Shown here one piece after another: positions 7,661-14,915 of a stretch of DNA of 17,491 nucleotides (the first letter of the stretch is position 1; every line of letters begins with the position of its first letter). Under the pieces are notes generated by a model. It had not been told where the DNA came from. It did no database searches and saw only the letters and a program-made list of their open reading frames with translations. The stretch comes from Nautiliaceae bacterium. GTDB taxonomy: Bacteria > Campylobacterota > Campylobacteria > Campylobacterales > Nautiliaceae. The stretch spans positions 1-17,491 of the forward strand of contig JALVUH010000179.1 in the NCBI GenBank assembly GCA_027035735.1, written 5' to 3'. The translations under genes were made by a program, and so were the position numbers.

Positions 7661-9134
7661 AAAGAAAAAAAATTCATTAATTTTAAGCATTATTGTAGGA
7701 ATTCTTTTTGCATTATTAATAGCAGCGGCTTTTAAAAGTGGAGATTTAAATGCTGGTATGCTTATTACTCAAATTATTGCTGTTTTGATAGTGCTTGGAT
7801 TTTTTATATTTTTTATTATTTTACTAAAAAAACTTCTTCCAGCACCTCAGCCTCCTCAACATGTCCAAGTAGAAATGAATACAGGGATTGATAAAGATTT
7901 TATAATAACTCCAACTACATCAAATGTAACTTTTAAAGATGTAGCTGGTATTAGTGAGGTAAAAGAAGAACTAACGGAAATAGTTGATTTTTTAAAACAT
8001 CCTGAAAAATATAGAAGTTTTGGAATTAATCTTCCAAAAGGTGTATTATTGGTAGGACCTCCAGGTGTTGGTAAAACATTAATAGCTAAAGCTCTAGCAG
8101 GAGAAGCTGGGGTTCCGTTTTTTTATCAAAGTGGGAGTAGTTTTGTACAGATGTATGTGGGAGTTGGAGCAAAAAGAGTTAGGGATTTGTTTAGCAAGGC
8201 AAAAGCAATGGCTCCAAGTATTATTTTTATAGATGAGATAGATGCAATTGGTAAAGCTAGAGGGAACCTTAGAAATGATGAAAGGGAAGCTACATTAAAT
8301 CAGCTTTTAACAGAAATGGATGGATTTGAGGGAAGTGAAGGAGTTATTGTAATTGGTGCTACTAATAAAGTAGAACTTCTTGATGAAGCACTTCTAAGAC
8401 CTGGTAGATTTGATAGAAGAATTTTTGTTGAACTTCCTGGGCTTAATGATAGGTTAGAGATACTTAAAGTCCATATGAAAGGGAAGCCATTTAAAGGAAA
8501 TTTAGAAAATATTGCAAAAATGACTGTTGGGTTTTCTGGAGCTGCACTTGCTTCTTTAGTTAATGAAGCTAGTATTCATGCTTTAAAACAAGGTAAAAAA
8601 TATATTGAAGAAGAAGATTTTTATGCAGTAAAAGATAAAGTATTAATTGGTAAAAAAAGACTTAATACATATTCTGATAAGGAAAAAGAGATTTTAAGTT
8701 ATTATCAAGCCGCAAAAGCGGTAATTGCCGATTGGCTAGGAGTTGATTTTGAGAGGATATCTTTAGTAAAAGATGATTTTAAGGAAGAAGATAAAGAGAT
8801 AATTTCAAAAACTGAGCTGATGAGTAAAATTGAAACTTTTTTAGCAGGTAGAGTTGCAGTAGAAGATAGATTCAATGAAAAATTTTCAAATGCCCATAAA
8901 GATTTAAAAAAAGCTAGAGAAATTGCACTTCAAATGATCAAAGATTATGGAATGGGAGAGAGTGTAGTTGGAGATGAGAGAGAAATTGCCGAAATTTTAG
9001 ATATAGCATATAAAGAAACTCAAGTTTTGTATGCTAGTAATAAAGAATTGATTCAAAAAGTATATGAAATAATGCTTAAAAATGAAGTAATCCATAAAGA
9101 AGATTTGAGAAAAATTAAAAATGAAATTTTTTAG
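7647..9134 (+). CDS. FtsH-like membrane AAA ATPase with dead protease site
   Basis: This 495-residue protein has two membrane helices (about 10-29 and 37-63) separated by only a few residues, so the usual FtsH periplasmic domain is missing. The AAA domain is intact: Walker A 'GPPGVGKT' (137-144), pore 'YVGVGA' (170-175), Walker B 'IIFIDEID' (192-199) and second region of homology ending 'RPGRFDRR' (251-258). In the C-terminal M41 domain the zinc motif HEAGH reads YQAAK (353-357), while the distal aspartate position (D419) is kept. It should therefore unfold or remodel proteins rather than degrade them, unless it mixes with a true FtsH. The ATG lies inside the mtaB end, preceded by AAGGAT. H. 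pylori carries a second FtsH homologue, HP0286, next to an mtaB-like gene; whether that one is also protease-dead I cannot check. Confidence 0.9.
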   Translation: MLQDKKKKNSLILSIIVGILFALLIAAAFKSGDLNAGMLITQIIAVLIVLGFFIFFIILLKKLLPAPQPPQHVQVEMNTGIDKDFIITPTTSNVTFKDVAGISEVKEELTEIVDFLKHPEKYRSFGINLPKGVLLVGPPGVGKTLIAKALAGEAGVPFFYQSGSSFVQMYVGVGAKRVRDLFSKAKAMAPSIIFIDEIDAIGKARGNLRNDEREATLNQLLTEMDGFEGSEGVIVIGATNKVELLDEALLRPGRFDRRIFVELPGLNDRLEILKVHMKGKPFKGNLENIAKMTVGFSGAALASLVNEASIHALKQGKKYIEEEDFYAVKDKVLIGKKRLNTYSDKEKEILSYYQAAKAVIADWLGVDFERISLVKDDFKEEDKEIISKTELMSKIETFLAGRVAVEDRFNEKFSNAHKDLKKAREIALQMIKDYGMGESVVGDEREIAEILDIAYKETQVLYASNKELIQKVYEIMLKNEVIHKEDLRKIKNEIF

Positions 9135-9609
9135 TGGATTTTGTGTAAAAGTAGATAAAGATTTTTTTAGTGAATATATTGAAGATAAAGAATTTGTAGT
9201 AGCTGGATTTAGCTATGGAGCTCAAAAGGCTGTTGATTATGTCTTAAACACTTCTCAAAGAGTAGATAAACTACAACTTCTCTCACCCGCTTTTTTTGAT
9301 TATAATCAAAAGCTTATTGATTTGAATGTAAGAGCTTTTAGAAAAAATAAAGAGCTTTATATTAAAAATTTTTTAAATAAAGCAGGAATAAAAAATATAG
9401 ATAAAGCAGAATGCTTTGAAAAAGATTTAATAGAACTTTTTTCTTTTGATTGGAAAAAAATAAATAAAATTAAAAATATAAAAATAGAAGTTTTTTTAGG
9501 AGAATTTGATAAAATTATCGCTTTAAAAAAAGCTTATGAATTTTTTAAAAACTATGGTGATGTATATTTTATAAAAAAAGCAAATCATTTTCTTAAGGAG
9601 TTAGATTGA
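9121..9609 (+). CDS. bioV: Pimelyl-ACP methyl ester esterase BioV
   Basis: BioV hydrolyses pimeloyl-ACP methyl ester, the gatekeeping step that ends fatty-acid-style chain growth in biotin synthesis. It replaces BioH in Helicobacter and relatives. The protein is a 162-residue minimal alpha/beta hydrolase: start 'MKFFSGFCV', nucleophile elbow GFSYG (29-33, Ser31), 'IEVFLGEFDKI' with the probable acid Asp130, and 'ANHFLKE' with His156. These blocks agree in order and wording with the Helicobacter BioV that I remember. It starts inside the last codons of the FtsH-like gene (14-base overlap, weak ribosome site) and abuts chaA. No other bio genes are nearby, so it is a solitary pathway gene in an unrelated operon. 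Confidence 0.82.
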   Translation: MKFFSGFCVKVDKDFFSEYIEDKEFVVAGFSYGAQKAVDYVLNTSQRVDKLQLLSPAFFDYNQKLIDLNVRAFRKNKELYIKNFLNKAGIKNIDKAECFEKDLIELFSFDWKKINKIKNIKIEVFLGEFDKIIALKKAYEFFKNYGDVYFIKKANHFLKELD

Positions 9610-10730
9610 ACGAACAGCGGATTGAATCAAAATGGGATTATTTTTTTGATTATTGGGATATAATAGTTGGGTCTATTTCTCTTCCGTTAGCACTTTTTTT
9701 TCATTTTCAGCATTTTAGTATTTTATCTACATTGTTAGCTGCTATAGGTATAGGAGCTTTTGCCGTTACAATTTCGGAGATAGCAGAAATTTTGGCTGAA
9801 AGATTTGGAGAACCTTTTGGAAGTTTGGTTTTGACTTTTAGTGCTGTTTTGGTGGAAATTTTGATACTTTTTATGGTAGTTCTTGAAGCAAAACATCATC
9901 CAGAAGTAATGACAACTGTCAAAAATGGTATTATAGCAACGGTTTTAGTGGATTTAAATGCACTTCTTGGGCTTGCTGTATTTGTAGGAGGTCTTAATTT
10001 TAAAGAACAAGAACATAATGAAGATACTTCTGCTAGTTATACTACTGTATTATTTGTAGCAGCCGCTATGCTACTTGTCCCTACTACTATCTCTTTTCAT
10101 TCAAGTGAAAATGCTTTATTTAAAGCAAGTTTAATTATTGCTGTTTTATTATTTATTTATTACTTTTTTATTTTTAAATTCCAAACAGGCACTCATGTGC
10201 ATTTTTTTAAGTTTAAGAAAAGAAGTAGAGTTAAAAAATATATTAAAGAAGAGGAAGATAATTACTATTTTGATAAAAAAAGTTCGTTATTTCTTATTAT
10301 GTTTTTATTCTTTTTGCTTATTTTAATAGGTGTTTTATCTGAAATTTTTGCAAATGATGGTGTTAAAGTATTTGATAGTTTTGGTCTTAGTGCAGGATTT
10401 GTTGGAATTTTAATAGCTTTTGTTACTGTTGCACCTGAATTATTTACAGCTATTAGAGCAGCTAAAAATGATGAAATGCAAAGAGTTATTAATATAGCTA
10501 TGGGAGCTAGTACTGTTTCTATTCTTTTAACAGTTCCAATTCTTATATTTTTATCATTAATATTTGGGATTAAATTGACACTTGATTTTTCTCCTCTTCA
10601 AGTAGGAGCTTTGATTCTTACAATTTTACTTGTTTGGAAAACTACAGAAGATGGAGAAACTAATTATCTTGAGGGACTTTCTCATTTAATGATATTTATT
10701 TCTTATGCAGTGATTGCTATTTTTTACTAA
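9606..10730 (+). CDS. chaA: Ca2+(Na+/K+)/H+ antiporter, ChaA type
   Basis: This 374-residue inner-membrane protein of the CaCA superfamily has about eleven helices in two inverted halves. The first signature repeat, 'AERFGEPFGSLVLTFSAVLVE' in pieces around 64-84, has a conserved GEP (68-70) and Glu84. The second, 'AFVTVAPELFTAIRAAKND' around 271-289, has Glu278. Both match E. coli ChaA more than YrbG-like exchangers. A hydrophilic His/Lys/Glu-rich loop (about 195-226) separates the halves. ChaA expels calcium and, at alkaline pH, sodium or potassium in exchange for protons. Translation starts at a TTG that overlaps the bioV stop; a strong AAGGAG at 9595-9600, five bases upstream, decides it. 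It is the last gene of the rsmH-to-chaA run. Confidence 0.88.
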   Translation: MNEQRIESKWDYFFDYWDIIVGSISLPLALFFHFQHFSILSTLLAAIGIGAFAVTISEIAEILAERFGEPFGSLVLTFSAVLVEILILFMVVLEAKHHPEVMTTVKNGIIATVLVDLNALLGLAVFVGGLNFKEQEHNEDTSASYTTVLFVAAAMLLVPTTISFHSSENALFKASLIIAVLLFIYYFFIFKFQTGTHVHFFKFKKRSRVKKYIKEEEDNYYFDKKSSLFLIMFLFFLLILIGVLSEIFANDGVKVFDSFGLSAGFVGILIAFVTVAPELFTAIRAAKNDEMQRVINIAMGASTVSILLTVPILIFLSLIFGIKLTLDFSPLQVGALILTILLVWKTTEDGETNYLEGLSHLMIFISYAVIAIFY

Positions 10731-10805
10731 TTTACAACTTTTTTTAATTTTATTCTTTTCTTTTTTTATTTTTTATATTAAACTTAAATTAAAAAAGGAG
10801 AAAAA
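10731..10805 (+). promoter_or_regulatory. Gap between chaA and the TRAP gene; possible promoter
   Basis: A 75-base, extremely T-rich gap. TATATT at 10774-10779 is a possible -10 box, and AAAAAAGGAG (10791-10800) is a strong ribosome site. I see no GC stem that would end the chaA transcript, so read-through into the TRAP gene is possible. The long T tracts may help termination or act as upstream promoter sequence. Confidence 0.35.
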
Positions 10806-11894
10806 ATGGATAGAAGAAAATTTTTAAAAACTGCAGCTATAGGAACAGCAGCAAGTGCTGCTTTTACTACAAACCTTTATGCTAGATATACCAAAACTTT
10901 AAAAGTATGTCTCTCTTGGCCAAAGACTTTACCTATTATGGGAGAAGGTGCTTTATGGTTTGCTAAAAGAGTAGAAGAATTAAGTAATGGAAGCTTAAAA
11001 ATTAAAATTTTTGGAGCAAATGAATTAGTTCCTGCACTTGGAGTATTTGATGCATGTTCTAGAGGATTGATTGATGGATTTCATTCGGGTCCTTATTATT
11101 GGAAGGGTAAAAATATGGCATTTGCTCTTTTTAGCTCTTTTCCGTTTGGAATGGTTTATGATGAGATGGATCCATGGTTAGATTTTGGTGGAGGGATGAA
11201 TCTTTGGAGAGAGCTTTATGCAAGATATAATCTAATTCCATTTAAAGGTGGAAACACTGGAAATCAAATGGGTGGATGGTTTAGAAAACCTATAAAATCT
11301 TTGGCTGATTTAAAAGGTCTTAAAATGAGAATACCAGGTCTTGGTGGAGAAGTTATGGCAAGACTTGGAGTAAAACCTGTAAATATTCCAGGAGGTGAAA
11401 TTTATACAGCTCTTGAGAGAGGAGTAATTGATGCAACAGAATGGGTTGGACCAAGTTTAGATTTAATTATGGGATTCCAAAAAGTAGCAAAATATTATTA
11501 TACAGGATGGCATGAACCAGGAACACTTCTTGAACTTACATTTAACAAAAGAAAATTTGAGAGATTACCAAAAGAACATCAAGCAATTATTGAAGCTGCT
11601 TCTAAAGAGATGCACTCAAGAATATTTAATGAATTTCAATATCAAAATGCCGTTAAACTTAAAGAATTACTTAGTGGTAAGTATAATGTGGTACTTGGTA
11701 ATTTCCCTGAAGATGTTAATGAAGCTGCTAAAAAAGCAATGCAACAAATACTTGATGAATATTCAAGTAAATATAAAGATTTTGCAATGGTTTATAACAA
11801 TATTAAACAATTTTTCCCAACAATTAGAAAATGGACAGATACTCTTCCAAAATGGTATCTTGATATCAGAGACAAAGGTTTTATAGTAGATTAG
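10806..11894 (+). CDS. TRAP transporter substrate-binding protein, TakP-like, Tat signal
   Basis: A 362-residue periplasmic DctP-family protein. The N-terminus M-D-R-R-K-F-L-K followed by an Ala-rich stretch is a twin-arginine signal; cleavage probably falls after the LYA near residue 26. The mature part closely resembles Rhodobacter TakP, which binds 2-oxoacids such as pyruvate with a cation. It shows 'ELVPALGVFDA' (73-83), 'GGNTGNQMGGWFR' (148-160), 'GLKMRIPGLGGEVM' (171-184, Arg175 for the carboxylate), 'GGEIYTALERGVIDATEWVGP' in pieces (197-216, Glu212-Trp213 of the metal site) and a late 'GWHEPG'. The ligand is therefore likely a 2-oxo monocarboxylate. The DctQ and DctM membrane subunits are not adjacent: tcdA lies head-on downstream with stop codons overlapping. 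It would need a permease encoded elsewhere. Confidence 0.9.
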   Translation: MDRRKFLKTAAIGTAASAAFTTNLYARYTKTLKVCLSWPKTLPIMGEGALWFAKRVEELSNGSLKIKIFGANELVPALGVFDACSRGLIDGFHSGPYYWKGKNMAFALFSSFPFGMVYDEMDPWLDFGGGMNLWRELYARYNLIPFKGGNTGNQMGGWFRKPIKSLADLKGLKMRIPGLGGEVMARLGVKPVNIPGGEIYTALERGVIDATEWVGPSLDLIMGFQKVAKYYYTGWHEPGTLLELTFNKRKFERLPKEHQAIIEAASKEMHSRIFNEFQYQNAVKLKELLSGKYNVVLGNFPEDVNEAAKKAMQQILDEYSSKYKDFAMVYNNIKQFFPTIRKWTDTLPKWYLDIRDKGFIVD

Positions 11895-12517
11895 ACAAAA
11901 TCTTTTACTACTTCACTACAGAGGGCAAAACCAAATGCCCCTGTGACACCTATGAAACTTCCCATATCGCATTCAATTGGTTTTTCAGTTGAATAAACTA
12001 CTTTAAAATCACCTTTGAATTTTATTTTTTTAAGTTCCTGTCTTATTTTTCTTGCAAATGGGTCAGTATCAGTTTTCCATATTGAGGTTATTTTAATTTT
12101 AGTGGGATCAATTCTTTTTGCAGCACCCATTGAAGAGATAATTTTTGGATATGCATTTGTAATAAGTGCTATTTTTGCTTTTATATCATCAATAGCATCT
12201 ATAACGATATCATAATTTTTAAAGTCAATTTCTTTAATATTTTGAGGAGTCAGTTTCATATCTATTGATTTTATTCCAGGATAGAGCTGAGCTAATATCT
12301 CAACTTTTTTTCTTCCGATGAATTCGCTTCCTATTTGTCTGTTTTGATTTGTAATATCATATGTGTCATAATCTATAATAGTTATATTTCTAACGCCGCT
12401 TTTATAGAGACATTCAAGTGCATGTCCTCCTACTCCTCCAACACCACATATTAAAATATTCAACTGTTGAAGTTTTTCAAATTTTGAAAAAAGTTTACGG
12501 CATCTATCGTATCTCAT
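11891..12517 (-). CDS. tcdA: ThiF/MoeB-fold protein, probable t6A dehydratase TcdA
   Basis: TcdA (CsdL) uses ATP to cyclise t6A37 of tRNA into ct6A. The 208-residue protein has the E1-like nucleotide site GVGGVG (25-30), 'ITIIDYDTYDITNQNRQ' (45-61, the acidic and Asn-x-x-Arg-Gln part), 'VIDAIDDIKAK', 'IDPTKIKITS', 'FKVVYSTEKPI' and a closing 'GVTGAFGFALCSEVV'. All of these follow E. coli TcdA in order. It is about 60 residues shorter than E. coli TcdA, as I remember for Campylobacter homologues. The ATG overlaps the ycaO end by 14 bases, with AAGGAA upstream. A ThiF-fold protein beside YcaO also recalls azoline cyclodehydratases, but the sequence is TcdA-like throughout. Its stop overlaps that of the TRAP gene by four bases. 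Confidence 0.82.
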   Translation of the reverse strand: MRYDRCRKLFSKFEKLQQLNILICGVGGVGGHALECLYKSGVRNITIIDYDTYDITNQNRQIGSEFIGRKKVEILAQLYPGIKSIDMKLTPQNIKEIDFKNYDIVIDAIDDIKAKIALITNAYPKIISSMGAAKRIDPTKIKITSIWKTDTDPFARKIRQELKKIKFKGDFKVVYSTEKPIECDMGSFIGVTGAFGFALCSEVVKDFV

Positions 12518-13616
12518 TGTTTAGTTCCTTATTAAACTTTAATAAATTTATATATTTTTCATCAAATTCAGGAAGTTTTTTGGTTTTCATATAATCTTCA
12601 TAATAAAAAGGCTTTTTAAAAATATAACCACAAAAAGAGCCAAGTTCATAAGGAGTATATTCTATCTCTTTTTTTTCTAAAATAGAGAGTCTAACGAATT
12701 TTCCGTAATTTTTGTTGTTATAAATTAAATCATCAATTGGATAAACTTCGCTAAAATTTGGAACTATTAAATGAACGGCAGTATGTCCTTTGTAATCAAT
12801 TCTTCTGATGTATTCATTAAGTTTGGGTAATTTTGATATCCATTTATATTTTGCTTTACCTTCTATTATCTCTTTTGGGACATTTCCGCTTAAATTTATA
12901 AAATGTTTCTCAAGTTCAAATTCATCAACTTCACCAAATTTTCCAAACTCTTTAAATTCAGTTTGCAAAAGTTCTAAGTAGGCTTTATCAATTGCTTTTT
13001 CTTCATCTAAATCACATCCAAAAGAGAGAATAATTTTATTATTTTTTATATAGCTTGCTGCCATTACAGGGTATTTATTTAAAGTTGCTCTATAAATTTG
13101 GATATTTTTATCATTGTATTTATGTTCTATTCTTTCAAGTGGAATTTTTTCTTTTAATATTTTAAATTTTACATATCTCTCAATTATTTCACATTTAGCA
13201 TTATAATAAGCTTCTTCAAAACTCTTATGAAATGCCATTCCATTGCTTGCAAAAAGATTTTGAATTAGATTAATAGGAAAATAAGTATCACTAAATGGAA
13301 TTGATAGTATTTCAAGTGAGTTTGAATTAAAATCTATTAAATCTTCTTTTTCAATATCAATATCATAAAATTTTTTTATATCAAACTTTTTTACTTCTTG
13401 GTCGTGATAGAGATTCTCAACAGCATAATCTTCAAAATAGTTTTTGAGTAAAATCCTCTCATACATCTCACCAAGAGCAGAATTTATTGCTTCTTCTTTG
13501 CTAAATCCTTTTCCAAAAGAGATAAAGGGAAGGTCTTTTATGGTGATTTTTGCTAAGAAAATATCCCTAAATTCTTTAACTTCTATCTCTTTTTTAAGAG
13601 GAAATAAATCAATCAA
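12504..13616 (-). CDS. YcaO-domain protein
   Basis: YcaO proteins use ATP to phosphorylate backbone amides, leading to azolines, thioamides or amidines in peptides; some roles remain unknown. This 370-residue protein carries the ATP/Mg motifs: 'GKGFSKEEAINSALGEMYER' around 35-54 and 'SNGMAFHKSFEEAYYNAKCEIIER' in pieces around 124-147, with the family's Glu and Glu-Arg pairs. The proline-rich C-terminus of peptide-modifying YcaOs is absent; it ends in a Lys/Asn/Glu-rich tail. It is shorter than E. coli YcaO. Translation begins at TTG inside the surE end, because an in-frame TAA lies just upstream and no other start precedes the conserved region. It is the middle gene of surE-ycaO-tcdA. No precursor peptide or dehydrogenase gene is visible, so a housekeeping role is more likely than a natural product. 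Confidence 0.85.
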   Translation of the reverse strand: MIDLFPLKKEIEVKEFRDIFLAKITIKDLPFISFGKGFSKEEAINSALGEMYERILLKNYFEDYAVENLYHDQEVKKFDIKKFYDIDIEKEDLIDFNSNSLEILSIPFSDTYFPINLIQNLFASNGMAFHKSFEEAYYNAKCEIIERYVKFKILKEKIPLERIEHKYNDKNIQIYRATLNKYPVMAASYIKNNKIILSFGCDLDEEKAIDKAYLELLQTEFKEFGKFGEVDEFELEKHFINLSGNVPKEIIEGKAKYKWISKLPKLNEYIRRIDYKGHTAVHLIVPNFSEVYPIDDLIYNNKNYGKFVRLSILEKKEIEYTPYELGSFCGYIFKKPFYYEDYMKTKKLPEFDEKYINLLKFNKELNNEIR

Positions 13617-14382
13617 TTTTAAATTCTTTTGTTTTTATTGAGTTTAGAGCTTCATATCCTGTCATATCAAGTTTTATTGGAGTAATTGAGACATAGCCAT
13701 TTTTTATAGCATCAAAATCAGTTCCTTTTTCTTCTTTGAATGCTAAAGGATGAAGTCCTATCCAATAATATGCTTCTCCTCTTGGGTCAATGTGTTTATG
13801 AGCGTCATTTCCGTATAATCTATATCCAAGACGAGTAAATTTAGCTCCTTTAATCTCTTTAGTATTTGGAATATTTATATTTAGAAAATGTCTATGAGGT
13901 ATTTGAATTTCTTTATTTATTACTTTTTTTACTATATTTCTTACAGCTTTTTTGGTATTTTCCCAATTAAGCTCACTTGGAGGATTATCAAAACTTTTTA
14001 AAACTTGTGAAAATGCAATAGATGGAATATTATGCAAACTACCTTCCATTGCTCCTCCAGCTGTTCCAGAATATGTTACATCTTCTCCCATATTTGCTCC
14101 ATGATTTATTCCACTAAGAATTAAATCTGGTTTTTCTCCATTAAAAAGTTCAGGAAAAGATAAAAAAACACAATCACTTGGAGTTCCATCATCAAGCTTG
14201 TAAAAATTTTTGTCTATTTTTTTAAATCTTAAAGGTTTAGTAATAGTCAAAGAGTGGCTACATGCACTTTTTGGATGAGCTGGAGCTACTACATAAATTT
14301 CTCCTAAATCTTTAACTGCATCTATTAAAACTTCAAGTCCTTTTGCTTCATATGAATCATCATTTGTAATTAAAATTTTCAT
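13609..14382 (-). CDS. surE: 5'/3'-nucleotidase SurE
   Basis: SurE is a metal-dependent phosphatase that removes phosphate from nucleoside 5'- or 3'-monophosphates and is linked to stress survival. The 257-residue protein opens with 'MKILITNDDSYEAKGLEVL', giving metal ligands D8 and D9. It continues with 'VVAPAHPKSACSHSLTI' (31-47, Ser39) and 'LILSGINHGANMGEDVTYSG' in 87-106 (Asn93), then 'GTAGGAMEG'. All expected ligands are present. The start is an ATG with AAAGGA six bases upstream. It is first in an operon whose next genes overlap: ycaO by eight bases, then tcdA. A surE-ThiF-family neighbourhood is also remembered from Campylobacter jejuni, where no ycaO sits between. Confidence 0.95.
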   Translation of the reverse strand: MKILITNDDSYEAKGLEVLIDAVKDLGEIYVVAPAHPKSACSHSLTITKPLRFKKIDKNFYKLDDGTPSDCVFLSFPELFNGEKPDLILSGINHGANMGEDVTYSGTAGGAMEGSLHNIPSIAFSQVLKSFDNPPSELNWENTKKAVRNIVKKVINKEIQIPHRHFLNINIPNTKEIKGAKFTRLGYRLYGNDAHKHIDPRGEAYYWIGLHPLAFKEEKGTDFDAIKNGYVSITPIKLDMTGYEALNSIKTKEFKID

Positions 14383-14395
14383 CAGTTTCCTTTAG

Positions 14396-14401
14396 TATAA
14401 T
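14396..14401 (+). promoter_or_regulatory. -10 box for the 14421 gene
   Basis: A perfect TATAAT ends 20 bases before the ATG at 14421; AAAAAGG (14408-14414) is the ribosome site. The surE start lies only 38 bases away on the other strand, so this is a second divergent junction in the window. On the minus strand TATACT overlaps this box, but it sits too close to the surE ribosome site to be a convincing promoter. Confidence 0.5.
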
Positions 14402-14420
14402 TTCATTAAAAAGGTTTAAT

Positions 14421-14915
14421 ATGAAATATAAAAATTATATAAGAGATGATATTGATATTAAGATTTTATCAAATTTTGAACTCTCTTTTGCTGACATTGA
14501 AAGAGATTTTGAAAAATTTAAAAAAAAATTAAAAGATTATGATTTTGGAGTATGGGGAGAGAGGGATAAAAAAATAAATGAATTAAAAATTTTTAATAAT
14601 GAGGGAATTGAACTTAGTTATGAGGATGTGGTTTTAAATTATCTTGATTTTTTAAATACTTTTTTAAGAGAGCAGGTTGGAGTGTGTATTGACAAAAATA
14701 TTCCAAGAATTATTGATAATGAATTAACTTATTTAATAATTCAAAGGAAAGATTATAAAGATTTTGATGAAAATTTTTTTATTGCAAATAAAGGAGAGAT
14801 AATTTTTCCTATGATTAATAAAGAGTTTGATTTGGAACTTACTTTAATTAAACTTGCTGAGTGGAAAAAAAGGGCTGGTAAAAATTTGATACAATTTCAA
14901 AAAAAGGAGAAATAA
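14421..14915 (+). CDS. Hypothetical protein, 164 residues
   Basis: I do not recognise this protein. It is highly charged (Lys, Asp and Glu rich) with no signal peptide or membrane segment, so it is likely cytoplasmic. A predicted helical N-terminal half ('FADIERDFEKFKKKLKDYDF', about 23-42) is followed by 'GVWGERDKKINELK' and a central hydrophobic helix ('VVLNYLDFLNTFLREQVGV', about 69-87). The C-terminal part is mixed and closes with a Lys-rich tail. A single cysteine lies near residue 89. Its own TATAAT box and AAAAAGG ribosome site lie upstream, and its stop overlaps the gpmA start as TAATG. Codon and base use match the neighbours, so it looks like a real gene. Co-expression with gpmA is likely, but that does not establish a function. 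Confidence 0.75.
   Translation: MKYKNYIRDDIDIKILSNFELSFADIERDFEKFKKKLKDYDFGVWGERDKKINELKIFNNEGIELSYEDVVLNYLDFLNTFLREQVGVCIDKNIPRIIDNELTYLIIQRKDYKDFDENFFIANKGEIIFPMINKEFDLELTLIKLAEWKKRAGKNLIQFQKKEK
14887..14895 (+). promoter_or_regulatory. Extended -10 promoter for gpmA inside the preceding gene
   Basis: TGATACAAT (TG at 14887-14888, TACAAT 14890-14895) lies within the last codons of the hypothetical gene. It ends 20 bases before the gpmA ATG, with AAAGGAG between. The spacing is the same as at other promoters in this window, so gpmA may have its own transcript besides read-through. Confidence 0.45.

Noticed and set aside
10731..10805. Terminator after chaA
   Set aside because: The gap is T-rich, but I found no stem-loop of useful length before a T run.
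11512..11886. 124-codon frame inside the TRAP gene
   Set aside because: It lies wholly within a well-supported coding region in another frame, with no ribosome site or recognisable product.
12504..14382. A ribosomal peptide (azoline) biosynthesis cluster
   Set aside because: YcaO and a ThiF-fold protein are present, but there is no precursor peptide, dehydrogenase, protease or exporter, and the ThiF protein reads as TcdA.
14394..14399. Minus-strand TATACT as a surE promoter
   Set aside because: The predicted start would fall at or inside the surE ribosome site, leaving it out of the transcript.
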